Below are positions 9,051 through 17,798 of a stretch of 64,000 nt of DNA, piece after piece. The position numbers were made by a program, and so were the translations under genes. The stretch comes from Devosia submarina (GTDB taxonomy: Bacteria > Pseudomonadota > Alphaproteobacteria > Rhizobiales > Devosiaceae). Positions within the stretch are counted from its first letter, which is position 1. Every line of letters begins with the position of its first letter. The stretch spans positions 124,001-188,000 of the forward strand of contig NZ_PYWB01000006.1 of NCBI RefSeq assembly GCF_003056345.1, given 5' to 3'. The notes below the pieces were generated by a model, which was given only the letters and a program-made list of their open reading frames with translations, was not told the DNA's origin and made no database searches.

Positions 9051-9781
9051 GCGGGAGCGAACTCCGCAAGTGTGCCCGCATAGGGCTTGGCTGTTGGTGT
9101 GGCATAGGCACCGCGCTTGCTGGTGCTCAGACGCAGTGCCACCAGCGCTTCCGCCTGTTTCACGGCCGCACCCACGCCGTCGATCACCGGCAGGTCGAAT
9201 TCGGCACTCAATGTATGCGTGAGATCGGCCATTCCAGCGCAGCCAAGAACGATCGCCTCGGCATTGTCTTCGGCGATTGCACGCGCAATTTCGTTGCGCA
9301 GTCGCTCACGGGCGCCAGAATTCGGATCCTCCAGTGAGAGCACCGGAATGTTTGCTGCGCGGATGCGTGCGCGCCCAGCCATGCCGTAGCGCTGAGCAAG
9401 CTCCTCGATTGGCACACGTGAACGTTCCATGGTGGTGACCACGGTGAAGCGCTTTGCGATGAAAGCCGCGGTTGCCATGGCCGCTTCGCAAATTCCGATC
9501 ACCGGCATGCGAACCATGGCTCGCGCAGCGTCGAGCCCTGTGTCGTCGAAACAGGCGATCAACGCGGCAGCGGCACCGTTTCGTTCTGCCTGGCCGATTT
9601 CCTTGAGCAAGCCGGGCAGGGCAAAGGCTTCATCATAATAGCCTTCAATGGACGCCGGCCCCATGCTGGAGGTGATCGGCACGATCTCGGTCCCAGCTGC
9701 GGCCACCATCTGCGCTGCACCCGCAATGGTTGCTGTCATGCTGGCGGTAGTGTTGGGGTTGATGACAGCGATGCGGATCAT
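9047..9781 (-). CDS. Asp/Glu/hydantoin racemase-family protein
   Basis: This 244-residue protein starts with the family hallmark IRIAVINPNTT and carries the two cysteines expected for cofactor-independent racemases, one in ALIACFDDTGLD and one in IVLGCAGMADL. Family members racemise aspartate, glutamate, hydantoins or allantoin, and others are maleate isomerases or decarboxylases. It overlaps the preceding permease gene by four bases (ATGA) and the following acetyltransferase gene by four, so all are one transcription unit with an ABC importer. A hydantoin- or allantoin-like substrate is the best guess; the sequence does not settle it. Confidence 0.85.
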   Translation of the reverse strand: MIRIAVINPNTTASMTATIAGAAQMVAAAGTEIVPITSSMGPASIEGYYDEAFALPGLLKEIGQAERNGAAAALIACFDDTGLDAARAMVRMPVIGICEAAMATAAFIAKRFTVVTTMERSRVPIEELAQRYGMAGRARIRAANIPVLSLEDPNSGARERLRNEIARAIAEDNAEAIVLGCAGMADLTHTLSAEFDLPVIDGVGAAVKQAEALVALRLSTSKRGAYATPTAKPYAGTLAEFAPA

Positions 9782-10596
9782 GCGCGAGCCCGCCTGCGGC
9801 CGATCAGCAGGATAATGCCCAGGGTGGCCAGGATGACGATGAACGAGAACAGCGTTGTCACCGTGCCCAGTGCATAGAGCACGGGCGTCGTGACATTGGT
9901 GGTCATGCCATAGATTTCGAGCGGCAAGGTATTGGAGCTGCCGGAGGTCATCAGGGTGCGGGCGAATTCGTCATAGCTCAACGAGAAGCCGAACAACCCC
10001 ACCCCGATCAGGCTCGGTGCAATCATGGGGAGCACGACATGGTAGAAGGTCTGCCAGGAACTGGCGCCAAGGTCTCGCGCCGCCTCTTCGTAGCTAGGCG
10101 AAAAACGATTAAACACGGCAAACATGATCAGCACGCCAAAGGGCAGGGTCCAGGTGAGGTGGGCGCCAAATCCCGAGCTGAACCAGGACGCTCGCCAGCC
10201 CAACTGTTGAAACAGGACGCCGATGCCCAGCGATACGATGATGGACGGAACAACAAGGCTGGCCACGGTCAGATAAAAGAGCGGCGATGCGCCTAGGAAA
10301 CGGCGACGAAACGCCAGCCCCGCCAGCAGGGACACCAACACGGTGGTGCCCATGACCATGAGGCCCAGCAGGAGCGAGCGACCAAAGCTTGCCCCAAAAT
10401 CGCCGACCGCCTGGCGTTCGAACAGGTTCTGAAACCAGCGCAGCGAAACGCCATTGAGCGGAAAGGTCAGCCCCCCCTGTGGCCCTTGGAAGCTGAGAAT
10501 GAAAACGGCTGAAAGCGGCCCATAAAGGAACAGCACGAACAACGCGAAGAACGCTGCGAGCCAGTAATATCCTGGGCTTCTCTTGTCGCGCTCCAC
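9778..10596 (-). CDS. ABC transporter permease, PotC type
   Basis: This 272-residue inner-membrane protein is the second permease of a spermidine/putrescine-class importer. About six membrane segments are visible, and the EAA loop reads YEEAARDLGASSWQTFYHVVLP. The chosen start is a GTG one base after the stop of the PotB-type gene, because an AAGGAA ribosome site sits eight bases before it. A TTG at 10620 would give a 24-base overlap and has no clear ribosome site. The downstream racemase gene overlaps by four bases. The class also takes up iron, phosphonates and other small compounds, so polyamine uptake should not be assumed. Confidence 0.88.
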   Translation of the reverse strand: MERDKRSPGYYWLAAFFALFVLFLYGPLSAVFILSFQGPQGGLTFPLNGVSLRWFQNLFERQAVGDFGASFGRSLLLGLMVMGTTVLVSLLAGLAFRRRFLGASPLFYLTVASLVVPSIIVSLGIGVLFQQLGWRASWFSSGFGAHLTWTLPFGVLIMFAVFNRFSPSYEEAARDLGASSWQTFYHVVLPMIAPSLIGVGLFGFSLSYDEFARTLMTSGSSNTLPLEIYGMTTNVTTPVLYALGTVTTLFSFIVILATLGIILLIGRRRARA

Positions 10597-10597
10597 G

Positions 10598-11455
10598 CTA
10601 AAGTTCCTTTCGAATGTCAACGATGCGAAGGATGCCTGCGACCATCAGGAGAACCAGCACCAGCAGCACGACGGCATTGGCTGCGGCCGCGGGATATTGC
10701 AGCAGGGACATCTGGTTACGCATCATCAGCGCCACCGAAGCCGACTGCCCACCGCTCATCACCTGGACGGTCGAAAAATCAGCCATGACCAGGGTGACGA
10801 CGAAGATGGTGCCGATGGCGATGCCTGGCTTGGCCAGGGGCAGGATGACGTTCCAGATGATCTGCCAGTCCTTGGCGCCGGCATCGCGGGCAGCTTCCAC
10901 GAGCGATTTGTCGATGCGCATCATGTTGTTGAAGATCGGGGTCACCATGAACAGCGTATAAAGGTGCACCATGGCCAGGATCACCGCGAAGTCGGAATAA
11001 AGCAGCCATTCAAGGGGCTGGTCGATGATGCCCGCTCCCACGAGGCCGGAATTGACAAGGCCGTTGCGGCCCAGCACCGGGATCCAGGAAATCATGCGGA
11101 TGATGTTGGACGTGAGGAATGGGACGGTGCACACCAGAAACAGCACCATCTGCATGGTTGCGGTACGCACATGGAAGGCGAGAAAGTAGGCTACCCAAAA
11201 GCCCAGGAAAGCCGTGATGGCCCAGACGATGGCGGCAAATTTCAGCGTATTGCCATAGGTTTTCCAGGTGACCCAGGACCCCAGGGTTTCGGCATAGTTG
11301 AAGGTGACAAAGGCGGGGTACATGCCCGCGAAGTCATAGTCCCAGAAGCTGACGATCAGCAGCAGCAGGATGGGGACGGCCAGGAAAAAGCCAAGGAGAG
11401 CAAGCAGCGGCGTTGCCTGGAGATACGGCGTGGCGCGCGTGATCAGGTTGTTCAT
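10598..11455 (-). CDS. ABC transporter permease, PotB type
   Basis: This 285-residue protein is the first permease of the importer. Hydrophobic segments begin near residue 17 (PLLALLGFFLAVPILLLLIV), and the EAA loop reads VEAARDAGAKDWQIIWNVILP. An in-frame ATG lies 18 bases further upstream at 11473, but a GGGAGAAG ribosome site sits just before the ATG at 11455, so the shorter form is chosen. The gap between this gene and the binding-protein gene (about 170 bases) is filled by two GC-rich palindromic repeats, which could lower permease expression relative to the binding protein. Confidence 0.88.
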   Translation of the reverse strand: MNNLITRATPYLQATPLLALLGFFLAVPILLLLIVSFWDYDFAGMYPAFVTFNYAETLGSWVTWKTYGNTLKFAAIVWAITAFLGFWVAYFLAFHVRTATMQMVLFLVCTVPFLTSNIIRMISWIPVLGRNGLVNSGLVGAGIIDQPLEWLLYSDFAVILAMVHLYTLFMVTPIFNNMMRIDKSLVEAARDAGAKDWQIIWNVILPLAKPGIAIGTIFVVTLVMADFSTVQVMSGGQSASVALMMRNQMSLLQYPAAAANAVVLLVLVLLMVAGILRIVDIRKEL

Positions 11456-11483
11456 TGGATGCTTCTCCCCCATTCGCAGTCGA

Positions 11484-11520
11484 CACCCTCCCCCTTGTGG
11501 GGAGGGATCAAGGGTGGGGG
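11484..11520. repeat. GC-rich palindromic intergenic repeat, copy 2
   Basis: CCCTCCCC at 11486-11493 and GGGGAGGG at 11499-11506 form a perfect 8-bp stem with a 5-base loop, followed by a G-rich tail. It lies between the binding-protein and permease genes of the Pot-type operon, where such a hairpin could stabilise the upstream mRNA or reduce read-through. The design resembles the elements at 608-639 and 11548-11582. Confidence 0.65.
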
Positions 11521-11547
11521 CGGTTGACCACAGTGTAGATCGTGGCG

Positions 11548-11582
11548 CCCCCCTCCCAACCTCTCCCGTCGAGGGGGAGGTG
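11548..11582. repeat. GC-rich palindromic intergenic repeat, copy 3
   Basis: CCTCTCCC and GGGGGAGG flank a short GTCGA loop, preceded by a C-rich arm. Read on the - strand it resembles copy 1 at 608-639. Two copies in tandem-like order (with 11484-11520) make a small repeat cluster about 45 bases beyond the end of the binding-protein gene. Confidence 0.65.
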
Positions 11583-11626
11583 ACGTTCAGTGCTCGTGGC
11601 TGGAATTGGCCACGCCTGCCTACCCG

Positions 11627-12916
11627 TTAGGCCGCGATGAACTCGTTCCAGCGGCGGACCATGTAGCGGTCTTCGTCCATGACGGAGTTCCAGCAGGCGA
11701 CCTTGCCCATGCGTTCTTCGAACGAGCCGCCATCGCGTACGGCGCCTGCCTTTTCCATGACGGTGCCGTCGGGCGCCAGGATGTCGCTCTGAGCGGGCTT
11801 GCCCTCGATCCAGAAGCCCCATTCGTCTTCCGACATGTGCTGCTTGGCCGTTTCCATGTTGGCCGAGTAGTAGCCCTGCCGGTTGAGGTAACCTCCAACC
11901 CAGCCGGATGTGTACCAGTTGATGTATTCATAGGCGGCATCAAGCTGGGCGCCTGAAAGGTGTGCGGCAAGACCCATGCCGCCGCCCCAGGAGCGATAGC
12001 CTTCCTTGAGCGGCTGGTATTTGCACTCGATACCCTTGGAGCGGACGGCCGCGACGGCGGGCGACCACATGGACTGGATCACGACTTCACCCGAACTCAT
12101 CAGGTTCACGCTCTCGTCGAAGCTCTTCCAGAAGGCGCGGAACTGGCCATCCTGCTTGGCCTTAATCAGGAAATCGATGGTTTTGTCGATTTCCTCTTGG
12201 GTCATGTTGCCCTTGTCGCCATAGGTCACCGCGCCCATGGCTTCCAGGATCATTGCCGCATCCATGATGCCGATGGATGGCACGTTGATAATGGCCGTCT
12301 TGCCCTTGAACTCGGGCGCCATGATATCGGCCCAGGAGGTGATTTCCCGGCCGACGAGGTCGGGGCGGATGCCCAATGTATCGGCGTTGTAGATGGTCGG
12401 GACCATGGTGAACCAGCCCGTTTCACCGGTTGCGAACTCCCGGCTGTTCGGGCCCTCCACAAAGCCGACGGTGTGGGGAGCTGTGCCCTGGGCAATGACG
12501 CTGTCGGGTAGCAGCTTGCCGGTTTTGAACAGGGGCACGATCTGGTCGTAATATTTGAGCCGCGAGATATCCATGGGCTGGATCACGCCGGCCGGGAACA
12601 CCTTCTTGAGAATCCAGTACTCGACGTCGGCAATGTCGTAGCTGTCGGGCTGGGTCACGGCGCGCTGGGCGGCGGCGTCGGAGTCGGTCGCCGTCATCTC
12701 CAAGGTGATGCCAAGGTCTTCCTTGCACTTTTCGGCAATGGCGTTGAGGTTGGACACACCCGTCCCGAACTGGCGCAGCGTGATGGGGTTTTGCGCCCAG
12801 ATGGTGGGGAAGCCGGTGATAGCGCCCGAGCCGATGGCTGCGCCCGCAGCGGCGGCAACACCGCCCTTGAGCACATTGCGGCGTGAGATGCCGGAAGTCC
12901 TGGTCGTCCCTGTCAT
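11627..12916 (-). CDS. ABC transporter substrate-binding protein with Tat signal, PotD-like
   Basis: This 429-residue protein begins with a twin-arginine signal (SRRNVLKGG near residues 10-18, then a hydrophobic Ala/Gly-rich stretch), so it should be exported folded to the periplasm. The mature part resembles spermidine/putrescine-type binding proteins, with the typical ITLRQFGTGVSNLNAIAEKC start and a C-terminal region rich in aromatic residues (YINWYTSGWVGGYLNRQGYY). An upstream open stretch is ignored because the ATG at 12916 places the Arg-Arg motif correctly and follows an AGGGA-type ribosome site. It is the ligand-binding part of the importer encoded by the neighbouring ATPase and permease genes; the ligand is unknown. 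Confidence 0.9.
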   Translation of the reverse strand: MTGTTRTSGISRRNVLKGGVAAAAGAAIGSGAITGFPTIWAQNPITLRQFGTGVSNLNAIAEKCKEDLGITLEMTATDSDAAAQRAVTQPDSYDIADVEYWILKKVFPAGVIQPMDISRLKYYDQIVPLFKTGKLLPDSVIAQGTAPHTVGFVEGPNSREFATGETGWFTMVPTIYNADTLGIRPDLVGREITSWADIMAPEFKGKTAIINVPSIGIMDAAMILEAMGAVTYGDKGNMTQEEIDKTIDFLIKAKQDGQFRAFWKSFDESVNLMSSGEVVIQSMWSPAVAAVRSKGIECKYQPLKEGYRSWGGGMGLAAHLSGAQLDAAYEYINWYTSGWVGGYLNRQGYYSANMETAKQHMSEDEWGFWIEGKPAQSDILAPDGTVMEKAGAVRDGGSFEERMGKVACWNSVMDEDRYMVRRWNEFIAA

Positions 12917-12951
12917 GATCGTTTGTCCCTGTTGCTGGCGTTTGACTACGG

Positions 12952-14034
12952 TTAGGGTGCGCCCAGGATGATGGCGTCCTCTGCGTCCCAATGGAGTGGC
13001 ACCGCATCGCCCACCGCGACCGGTGTCGCGTAGAAGGCCTTGTCGGTGACGATGGCGGTGAATTCAGAGATGCCGGCGCCTTCGATGGTGAGCTTCACGC
13101 TGGGGCCGCGATATTCGAGATTGGTGACGATGCCCGTGAACCCGAAGCCCTTGTTCGGACTTTCGCCGATCCGCACGTGGTCGGTCCGGATGGCAGCGTC
13201 TACATCAGCGCCCACGGGCCTGGGCTCTCCAGATGCAGTGAAGGTTCCGCCCCCGACGACGTCGAAGGTCACAATGTTCTCGGCAGAACCGACCACTTTT
13301 CCGGAAATCACATTATGGTCGCCCATGAAGCGGGCGACGAAGGCCGTAGCTGGGCGTTCAAAGACTTCGCGAGGGCTCGCAGCCTGTTCGATCCGCCCGT
13401 CGCTCATCACCACGACCATATCGGCGAGCGCCATTGCCTCTTCCTGGCTATGGGTCACGTGTACGAAGGTGATGCCGAGCTGCTTATGGAGCTTCTTGAG
13501 TTCGGCCCGCATGCGGATCTTGAGAAAGGGATCGAGCGCCGATAGCGGCTCATCAAGCAGCAGTGCTTCGGGGTCGGTGATCAGGGCCCGCGCCAAAGCC
13601 ACGCGTTGCTGCTGGCCACCGGAAAGCTGTGCGGGACGGCGGTTCGCATAGCCGTCCAACTGCATCAGCTTGAGCATGTCGAGGGCCTTGGCGCGCCGCG
13701 TCTCTTTATCGACACCGGCCATCTTGAGGCTGAAGGCAACATTGTCGATCAGGTCAAGGTGAGGAAAAAGCGCATAGGACTGGAACATCATCGCCGTGCC
13801 GCGCTTTGCCGGCGGCAGGTTTGTCACCACCTCCTTACCCAGGACAATATCGCCGTTGGAGACGCTTTCGTGCCCAGCGATCATGCGAAGGGTGGGAGTC
13901 TTTCCGCAGCCCGAAGGTCCAAGCAGGCAGCAGTAGCTCCCAGCTGGAATTTTTATGCTGATGGAGTCAACGGCAATGGTTTTACCGTAGATCTTGGAAA
14001 CCGAAGCAATATCGATCTCTGCAGCTTTTGACAT
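12952..14034 (-). CDS. ABC transporter ATP-binding protein, PotA type, with TOBE domain
   Basis: This 360-residue ATPase is the first gene of the Pot-type operon. Visible motifs are Walker A GPSGCGKTPT (residues 39-48), signature LSGGQQQR, Walker B LLLDEPLSALD and a switch His in HVTHSQEEA; the last 90 residues form a TOBE_2-like beta domain that often senses ligands. The residue after the Walker A Lys-Thr is Pro47, where Thr is usual; the reading CCC is clear in the DNA. The ATG at 14034 is preferred over the longer frame to 14067 because of an AGGAAA ribosome site. Function as an importer motor is well supported, the substrate is not. Confidence 0.9.
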   Translation of the reverse strand: MSKAAEIDIASVSKIYGKTIAVDSISIKIPAGSYCCLLGPSGCGKTPTLRMIAGHESVSNGDIVLGKEVVTNLPPAKRGTAMMFQSYALFPHLDLIDNVAFSLKMAGVDKETRRAKALDMLKLMQLDGYANRRPAQLSGGQQQRVALARALITDPEALLLDEPLSALDPFLKIRMRAELKKLHKQLGITFVHVTHSQEEAMALADMVVVMSDGRIEQAASPREVFERPATAFVARFMGDHNVISGKVVGSAENIVTFDVVGGGTFTASGEPRPVGADVDAAIRTDHVRIGESPNKGFGFTGIVTNLEYRGPSVKLTIEGAGISEFTAIVTDKAFYATPVAVGDAVPLHWDAEDAIILGAP

Positions 14035-14154
14035 GCACTGTTTCCTGTTGCGCGAACTTCTATGCATCTCGCGTGCCAGCGGTTGATTGGTGAACTAAGC
14101 GCCTGCACCTCAACGGAAACCTGCGGCGCGAGGTTGTGTGCTGCTGGTGAGTAG

Positions 14155-15216
14155 GGTCTTCTAAAGCTCATCATTTTTCTTGCCATTGGTTCCCTGTTGG
14201 CGGTCCTCGTTAATCCTTTGGTTGGCGGGATGGCTGATCGAACAGGGGGCAGCAAGTTCATTCTGATCGGTCTGATCATTCTGGCGAGCGTTGCTTCTGC
14301 CACTCTATTCGCAGCCCCCACGCCTCTTGCGGTGGCTCTCGTCTATCTCGTCTGCCGTTTCATCAGTGCACCACTTATTCCTCTCAGCGAGTCTATACTT
14401 ATCGCCAATTTGGCCGCTTACCGGTTGGAGTTTGGCCGGGTTCGAGCCTGGGGTTCAGTCTCGGTCGTGGTGACAACGCTGCTCTGTGGTTACCTGGTCG
14501 ACTGGAGTGGACCGGCTGTCATAGTCATACTGCTCACGTTGGTTCTGGCAATCCAAGCAGGGTTTGCCCTGGCTCTCCCGCGCAGGGTACGGGACGGCGA
14601 AGGTGGCCCCAGTTCGGCGGCAGCGATCACCATAGCATTGCGAAGTCGCAGCTTCCTGCTGCTTGTTGGAAGTGCAGCTATATCGCAGGCTTGCCACGGT
14701 GTGTTTTACGCCTACAGCACATTTCGTTGGTTGGACGCGGGCTACACCACCTTCGACATCGGTCTATTCTGGGCAATTGGGGTGGCGGCGGAGATCATTG
14801 CCTTTGCTTGCGGAGGCTGGATAACCGCGCGGCTCTCACCCGGCACAATCATCGCCATAGGCTGCATCGCCGGCGTTCTGCGCTGGGGCACATTTGCCTA
14901 TTCAACAGAACTTCTAGCCACGCTGTTTATGCAACTTCTCCAAGGAGCTACGCTGGGGATGACGCAGATTGGCGTCGCCGCCTATCTTCGCCGCCATATC
15001 CGACCGCATACTCTATCAAGCGCGACCGGCTCCTATGCGGCGTCATCGGCGCTCATCGCTAGCCTGTTCATCTTCGCTGCAGGCCATGCTTACGCGGTTA
15101 GTAGTGGCAGTGTTTTTCTATGCGCCAGCGCATTTTGCGTACTGGCCCTTGCTGTTGCCGGGACACTGGTCCGCCTTGAAAGGAACGCTCCGATTTCAGG
15201 AGGCAAAGCCAGCTAA
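14155..15216 (+). pseudogene. 5'-truncated MFS transporter (first membrane helix missing)
   Basis: The frame opens right after a stop at 14152-14154 and runs 353 codons. The visible start, IIFLAIGSLLAVLVNPLVGG followed by MADR, corresponds to helix 2 and loop 2-3 of MFS_1-like (HcaT/nucleoside:H+ symporter-like) proteins, which usually have about 390 residues. Helix 1 is not found in any frame of the 120 bases between this point and the divergent ATPase gene, and no ATG with a ribosome site occurs; only TTG (14197) or CTG could start it. The rest, to LVRLERNAP near the end, looks intact with about 11 helices. I read it as a decayed or rearranged gene, though an unusual short form cannot be excluded. 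Confidence 0.6.
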
Positions 15217-15354
15217 CCACCTAAAATCACCCATACACGCGGTGGGACACCGCTTGGCTTTAGTCGGCTATGCCTCCAAACTGGTCATCAAGGCCAACAT
15301 AGAGTTACCAGAAAGAGGACAAGCCGGAAAGCGCCCCAGCTTAATCGTTCGGAT

Positions 15355-15909
15355 CTAATCTTCTTCGGCTTCCAAGCGGTCCAGCACGGCTTCCGGTGCC
15401 ACGTCCTTTTTCATTTCCTCAACTTCACCCGCGTCCGACGTTTCGACGCCCAGACGCTGTGCGATCGCATCAACCAAGGCAATGAGGCGGGTTGTTTCGT
15501 GCTCATTGAGCAGATTGATCTGCAGGTCTAGATCAGATCGAGCATCGTCCTCGGCTGCCATACGGTTTTGATTGATCAACACAAAGGTTGAAAGGAAAAT
15601 CGCTTCCACAGAGGCGATCATCGCCAGGACAACCAGCGAGGGATCCCAAGCAGGCACAATTGGCACTAAGCCTATGTTGACCAAGATCCAGCCGCCGAAC
15701 AGCGCCAGATGGATGTAGACAAACATCATGCTGCCAGCAAACTTGCTGATAGAGGCAGCAGCCTTCTCTTCGGCCGAAGCAGATGCGGCTTTTGCGCGGC
15801 GCCGTTCAATAATTGCTTCGATGTTTCGCGCCAGGGTGGGGCTCAGCGCCCTGTGGGGAGTCCTCGTCGGGCTGGCCTCGGGTTTGGATGGCTCGTGCAA
15901 TCTGGACAT
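15355..15909 (-). CDS. DUF1003 membrane protein
   Basis: This 184-residue protein fits DUF1003: a charged N-terminal region with a possible coiled coil (IEAIIERRRAKAASASAEEK), two membrane helices (about residues 59-80 and 90-112), and the typical motif FLSTFVLINQNRMAAEDDARSDLDLQINL. It is predicted to sit in the inner membrane with both ends in the cytoplasm. The function of the family is unknown. The ATG at 15909 follows an AGGAG ribosome site; a longer frame to 15930 has none. It is divergent from the alpha-glucosidase gene. Confidence 0.88.
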   Translation of the reverse strand: MSRLHEPSKPEASPTRTPHRALSPTLARNIEAIIERRRAKAASASAEEKAAASISKFAGSMMFVYIHLALFGGWILVNIGLVPIVPAWDPSLVVLAMIASVEAIFLSTFVLINQNRMAAEDDARSDLDLQINLLNEHETTRLIALVDAIAQRLGVETSDAGEVEEMKKDVAPEAVLDRLEAEED

Positions 15910-16102
15910 CTGGCGTTCTCCTAGGAACAAACAAACGTCTGATTGCGTGTTTGGGTGCGCTCAGCAGAGCTTAAAAAGTAAGGTCCCACCAGCTGCCGCT
16001 GCAGGTGTCAGCCAGCGCAAATGATCGGGAGATTGCAACGACGTTGTGCATCGCTTGGCGCCTGACGGCGTTTCCACCTCGCACTGGTGCGGAGTGGACC
16101 CA

Positions 16103-17755
16103 ATGAATGCAGCAAAGTCTCCCTGGTGGCATACTGCCACCATCTACCAGATTTATCCTCGCAGTTTTTCCGACAGTAATGGCGATGGGATCGGCGACAT
16201 TCCTGGCATCATCAATCGGCTCGATTACCTAGCCGATCTGGGCATAAATGCCATCTGGCTCTCGCCCATCTACAAATCTCCCATGGACGACAATGGCTAT
16301 GACATCTCCGATTATCAGGAGGTCGCTGCAGAATACGGCACACTAGAGGATTTCGATTATTTGGTTGCGGAAGCTAACACGCGCGGCATCGGCATTATCC
16401 TTGATCTTGTGGTCAACCACTCCTCTGACGAGCATCCCTGGTTTATCGACGCCTGCGGCAGCCGCGACAGCAAGTACCGCGACTTCTATACCTGGCGTGA
16501 CCCGGCACCAGGCGGCGGCGTGCCGAACGATATCCCATCCGTATTCGGCGGAGCGGCCTGGAGCTTCCACGAGCCGACGGGCCAGTACTACTTTCACCAG
16601 TTTACCCGGCGGCAGCCTGATCTGAACTGGCAAAATCCCGAACTGCGCGAGAGCATCTATCGGATGATGAACTGGTGGCTAGATCGGGGAATCGCCGGCT
16701 TTCGCATGGACGTAATCGATCTGATCGGCAAGGAACCGGACCGCGGCATAACGGCCGAAGGTCCGCACCTGCACACCTATCTGCAGGAGATGCACGCTAG
16801 GACCTATGGCGGGCGCGATATCCTGACGGTAGGGGAGACTTGGAGCGCGACGCCGAACTCAGCGCTGCTCTATTCCGGCCGCAACCGCAACGAACTCTCG
16901 ATGATCTTCCAGTTCGAGCATGTGACTCAGGCCTGGCACCCGATTCATGGCAAATGGCAGCCCATGGATTTCGATCTGGTGGCGCTTAAAGAGGTTTTGG
17001 GCAAGTGGCAGCTGGCCTTGGCCGAAGATGGCTGGAATTCCCTGTTCTGGGGCAATCACGATTTGCCGCGGGCGGTCTCGAAGTATGGCGACGTCTCAGG
17101 CTATCATAAGCAGTCGGCCAAGATGCTCGCAACCGTTCTCCACCTCCTCAAGGGCACGCCCTATGTTTATCAGGGCGAGGAGATCGGCATGACCAATGTC
17201 AGCTTTACCTCCATCGAGCAGTTCAAGGACGTTGAAACGCTCAACATGCACCGTCTCCATCTTGAAGCGGGGCTCTCGGCAAATGAGTTCATCGCTGGCG
17301 CCAACGTCAATGGCCGCGACAATGCCCGCACCCCCATGCAGTGGACGCAGGCCGAGCATGGCGGCTTCACTACCGGCAGCCCTTGGATCGAGGTCAATCC
17401 CAACTACCGACACATCAATGTGGAAGCGAGTCTCTCCGACAGCCAGTCCATCCTCGCGCACTACCGGCACCTGATCGGGCTGCGCAATCAGCACCCGGTG
17501 ATCGTCTACGGGCGCTACCAGAGCTTCCTTGATCAGGATCCGCAGTTTTTTGTCTACACCAGAACCCTGAATGACCAGATGCTGCTGGTCGTGGCCAATT
17601 TCAGCAACAAGCCGGGCATGCTCGAACTGCCCGATGAGCTACAGCTTCAAGGCGAGTGCATCAGCTACAACTACGATCCTGTCGACCACATTGGCCCGCA
17701 GACCGAGCTTCAACCCTATGAAGCATTCGCGGTCCTGTGCCGAGGGAACAAATAG
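16103..17755 (+). CDS. GH13 alpha-glucosidase (oligo-1,6-glucosidase type)
   Basis: This 550-residue cytoplasmic enzyme has the GH13 (beta/alpha)8 barrel: region I DLVVNHSSDEH, region II GFRMDVIDLI with the nucleophile Asp, region III LTVGETWS with the acid/base Glu, and region IV WGNHDLPRAVS with the third Asp. The B-domain text WRDPAPGGGVPNDIPSVFGG and the DLNWQNPELR motif are those of oligo-1,6-glucosidases and trehalose-6-phosphate hydrolases. No signal peptide is present. The ATG at 16103 follows a GGAG box. The treZ gene begins 43 bases after its stop, so the pair likely acts on short alpha-glucans or glycogen fragments. Confidence 0.9.
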   Translation: MNAAKSPWWHTATIYQIYPRSFSDSNGDGIGDIPGIINRLDYLADLGINAIWLSPIYKSPMDDNGYDISDYQEVAAEYGTLEDFDYLVAEANTRGIGIILDLVVNHSSDEHPWFIDACGSRDSKYRDFYTWRDPAPGGGVPNDIPSVFGGAAWSFHEPTGQYYFHQFTRRQPDLNWQNPELRESIYRMMNWWLDRGIAGFRMDVIDLIGKEPDRGITAEGPHLHTYLQEMHARTYGGRDILTVGETWSATPNSALLYSGRNRNELSMIFQFEHVTQAWHPIHGKWQPMDFDLVALKEVLGKWQLALAEDGWNSLFWGNHDLPRAVSKYGDVSGYHKQSAKMLATVLHLLKGTPYVYQGEEIGMTNVSFTSIEQFKDVETLNMHRLHLEAGLSANEFIAGANVNGRDNARTPMQWTQAEHGGFTTGSPWIEVNPNYRHINVEASLSDSQSILAHYRHLIGLRNQHPVIVYGRYQSFLDQDPQFFVYTRTLNDQMLLVVANFSNKPGMLELPDELQLQGECISYNYDPVDHIGPQTELQPYEAFAVLCRGNK

Positions 17756-17798
17756 CATCGGCAACACTTGTTGCCCTATTCTCCATGCCGAGCCAAAC

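Noticed and set aside
9778..14034. Naming the importer potABCD
   Set aside because: The class is broad and the operon holds a racemase and an acetyltransferase; polyamine specificity is not supported.
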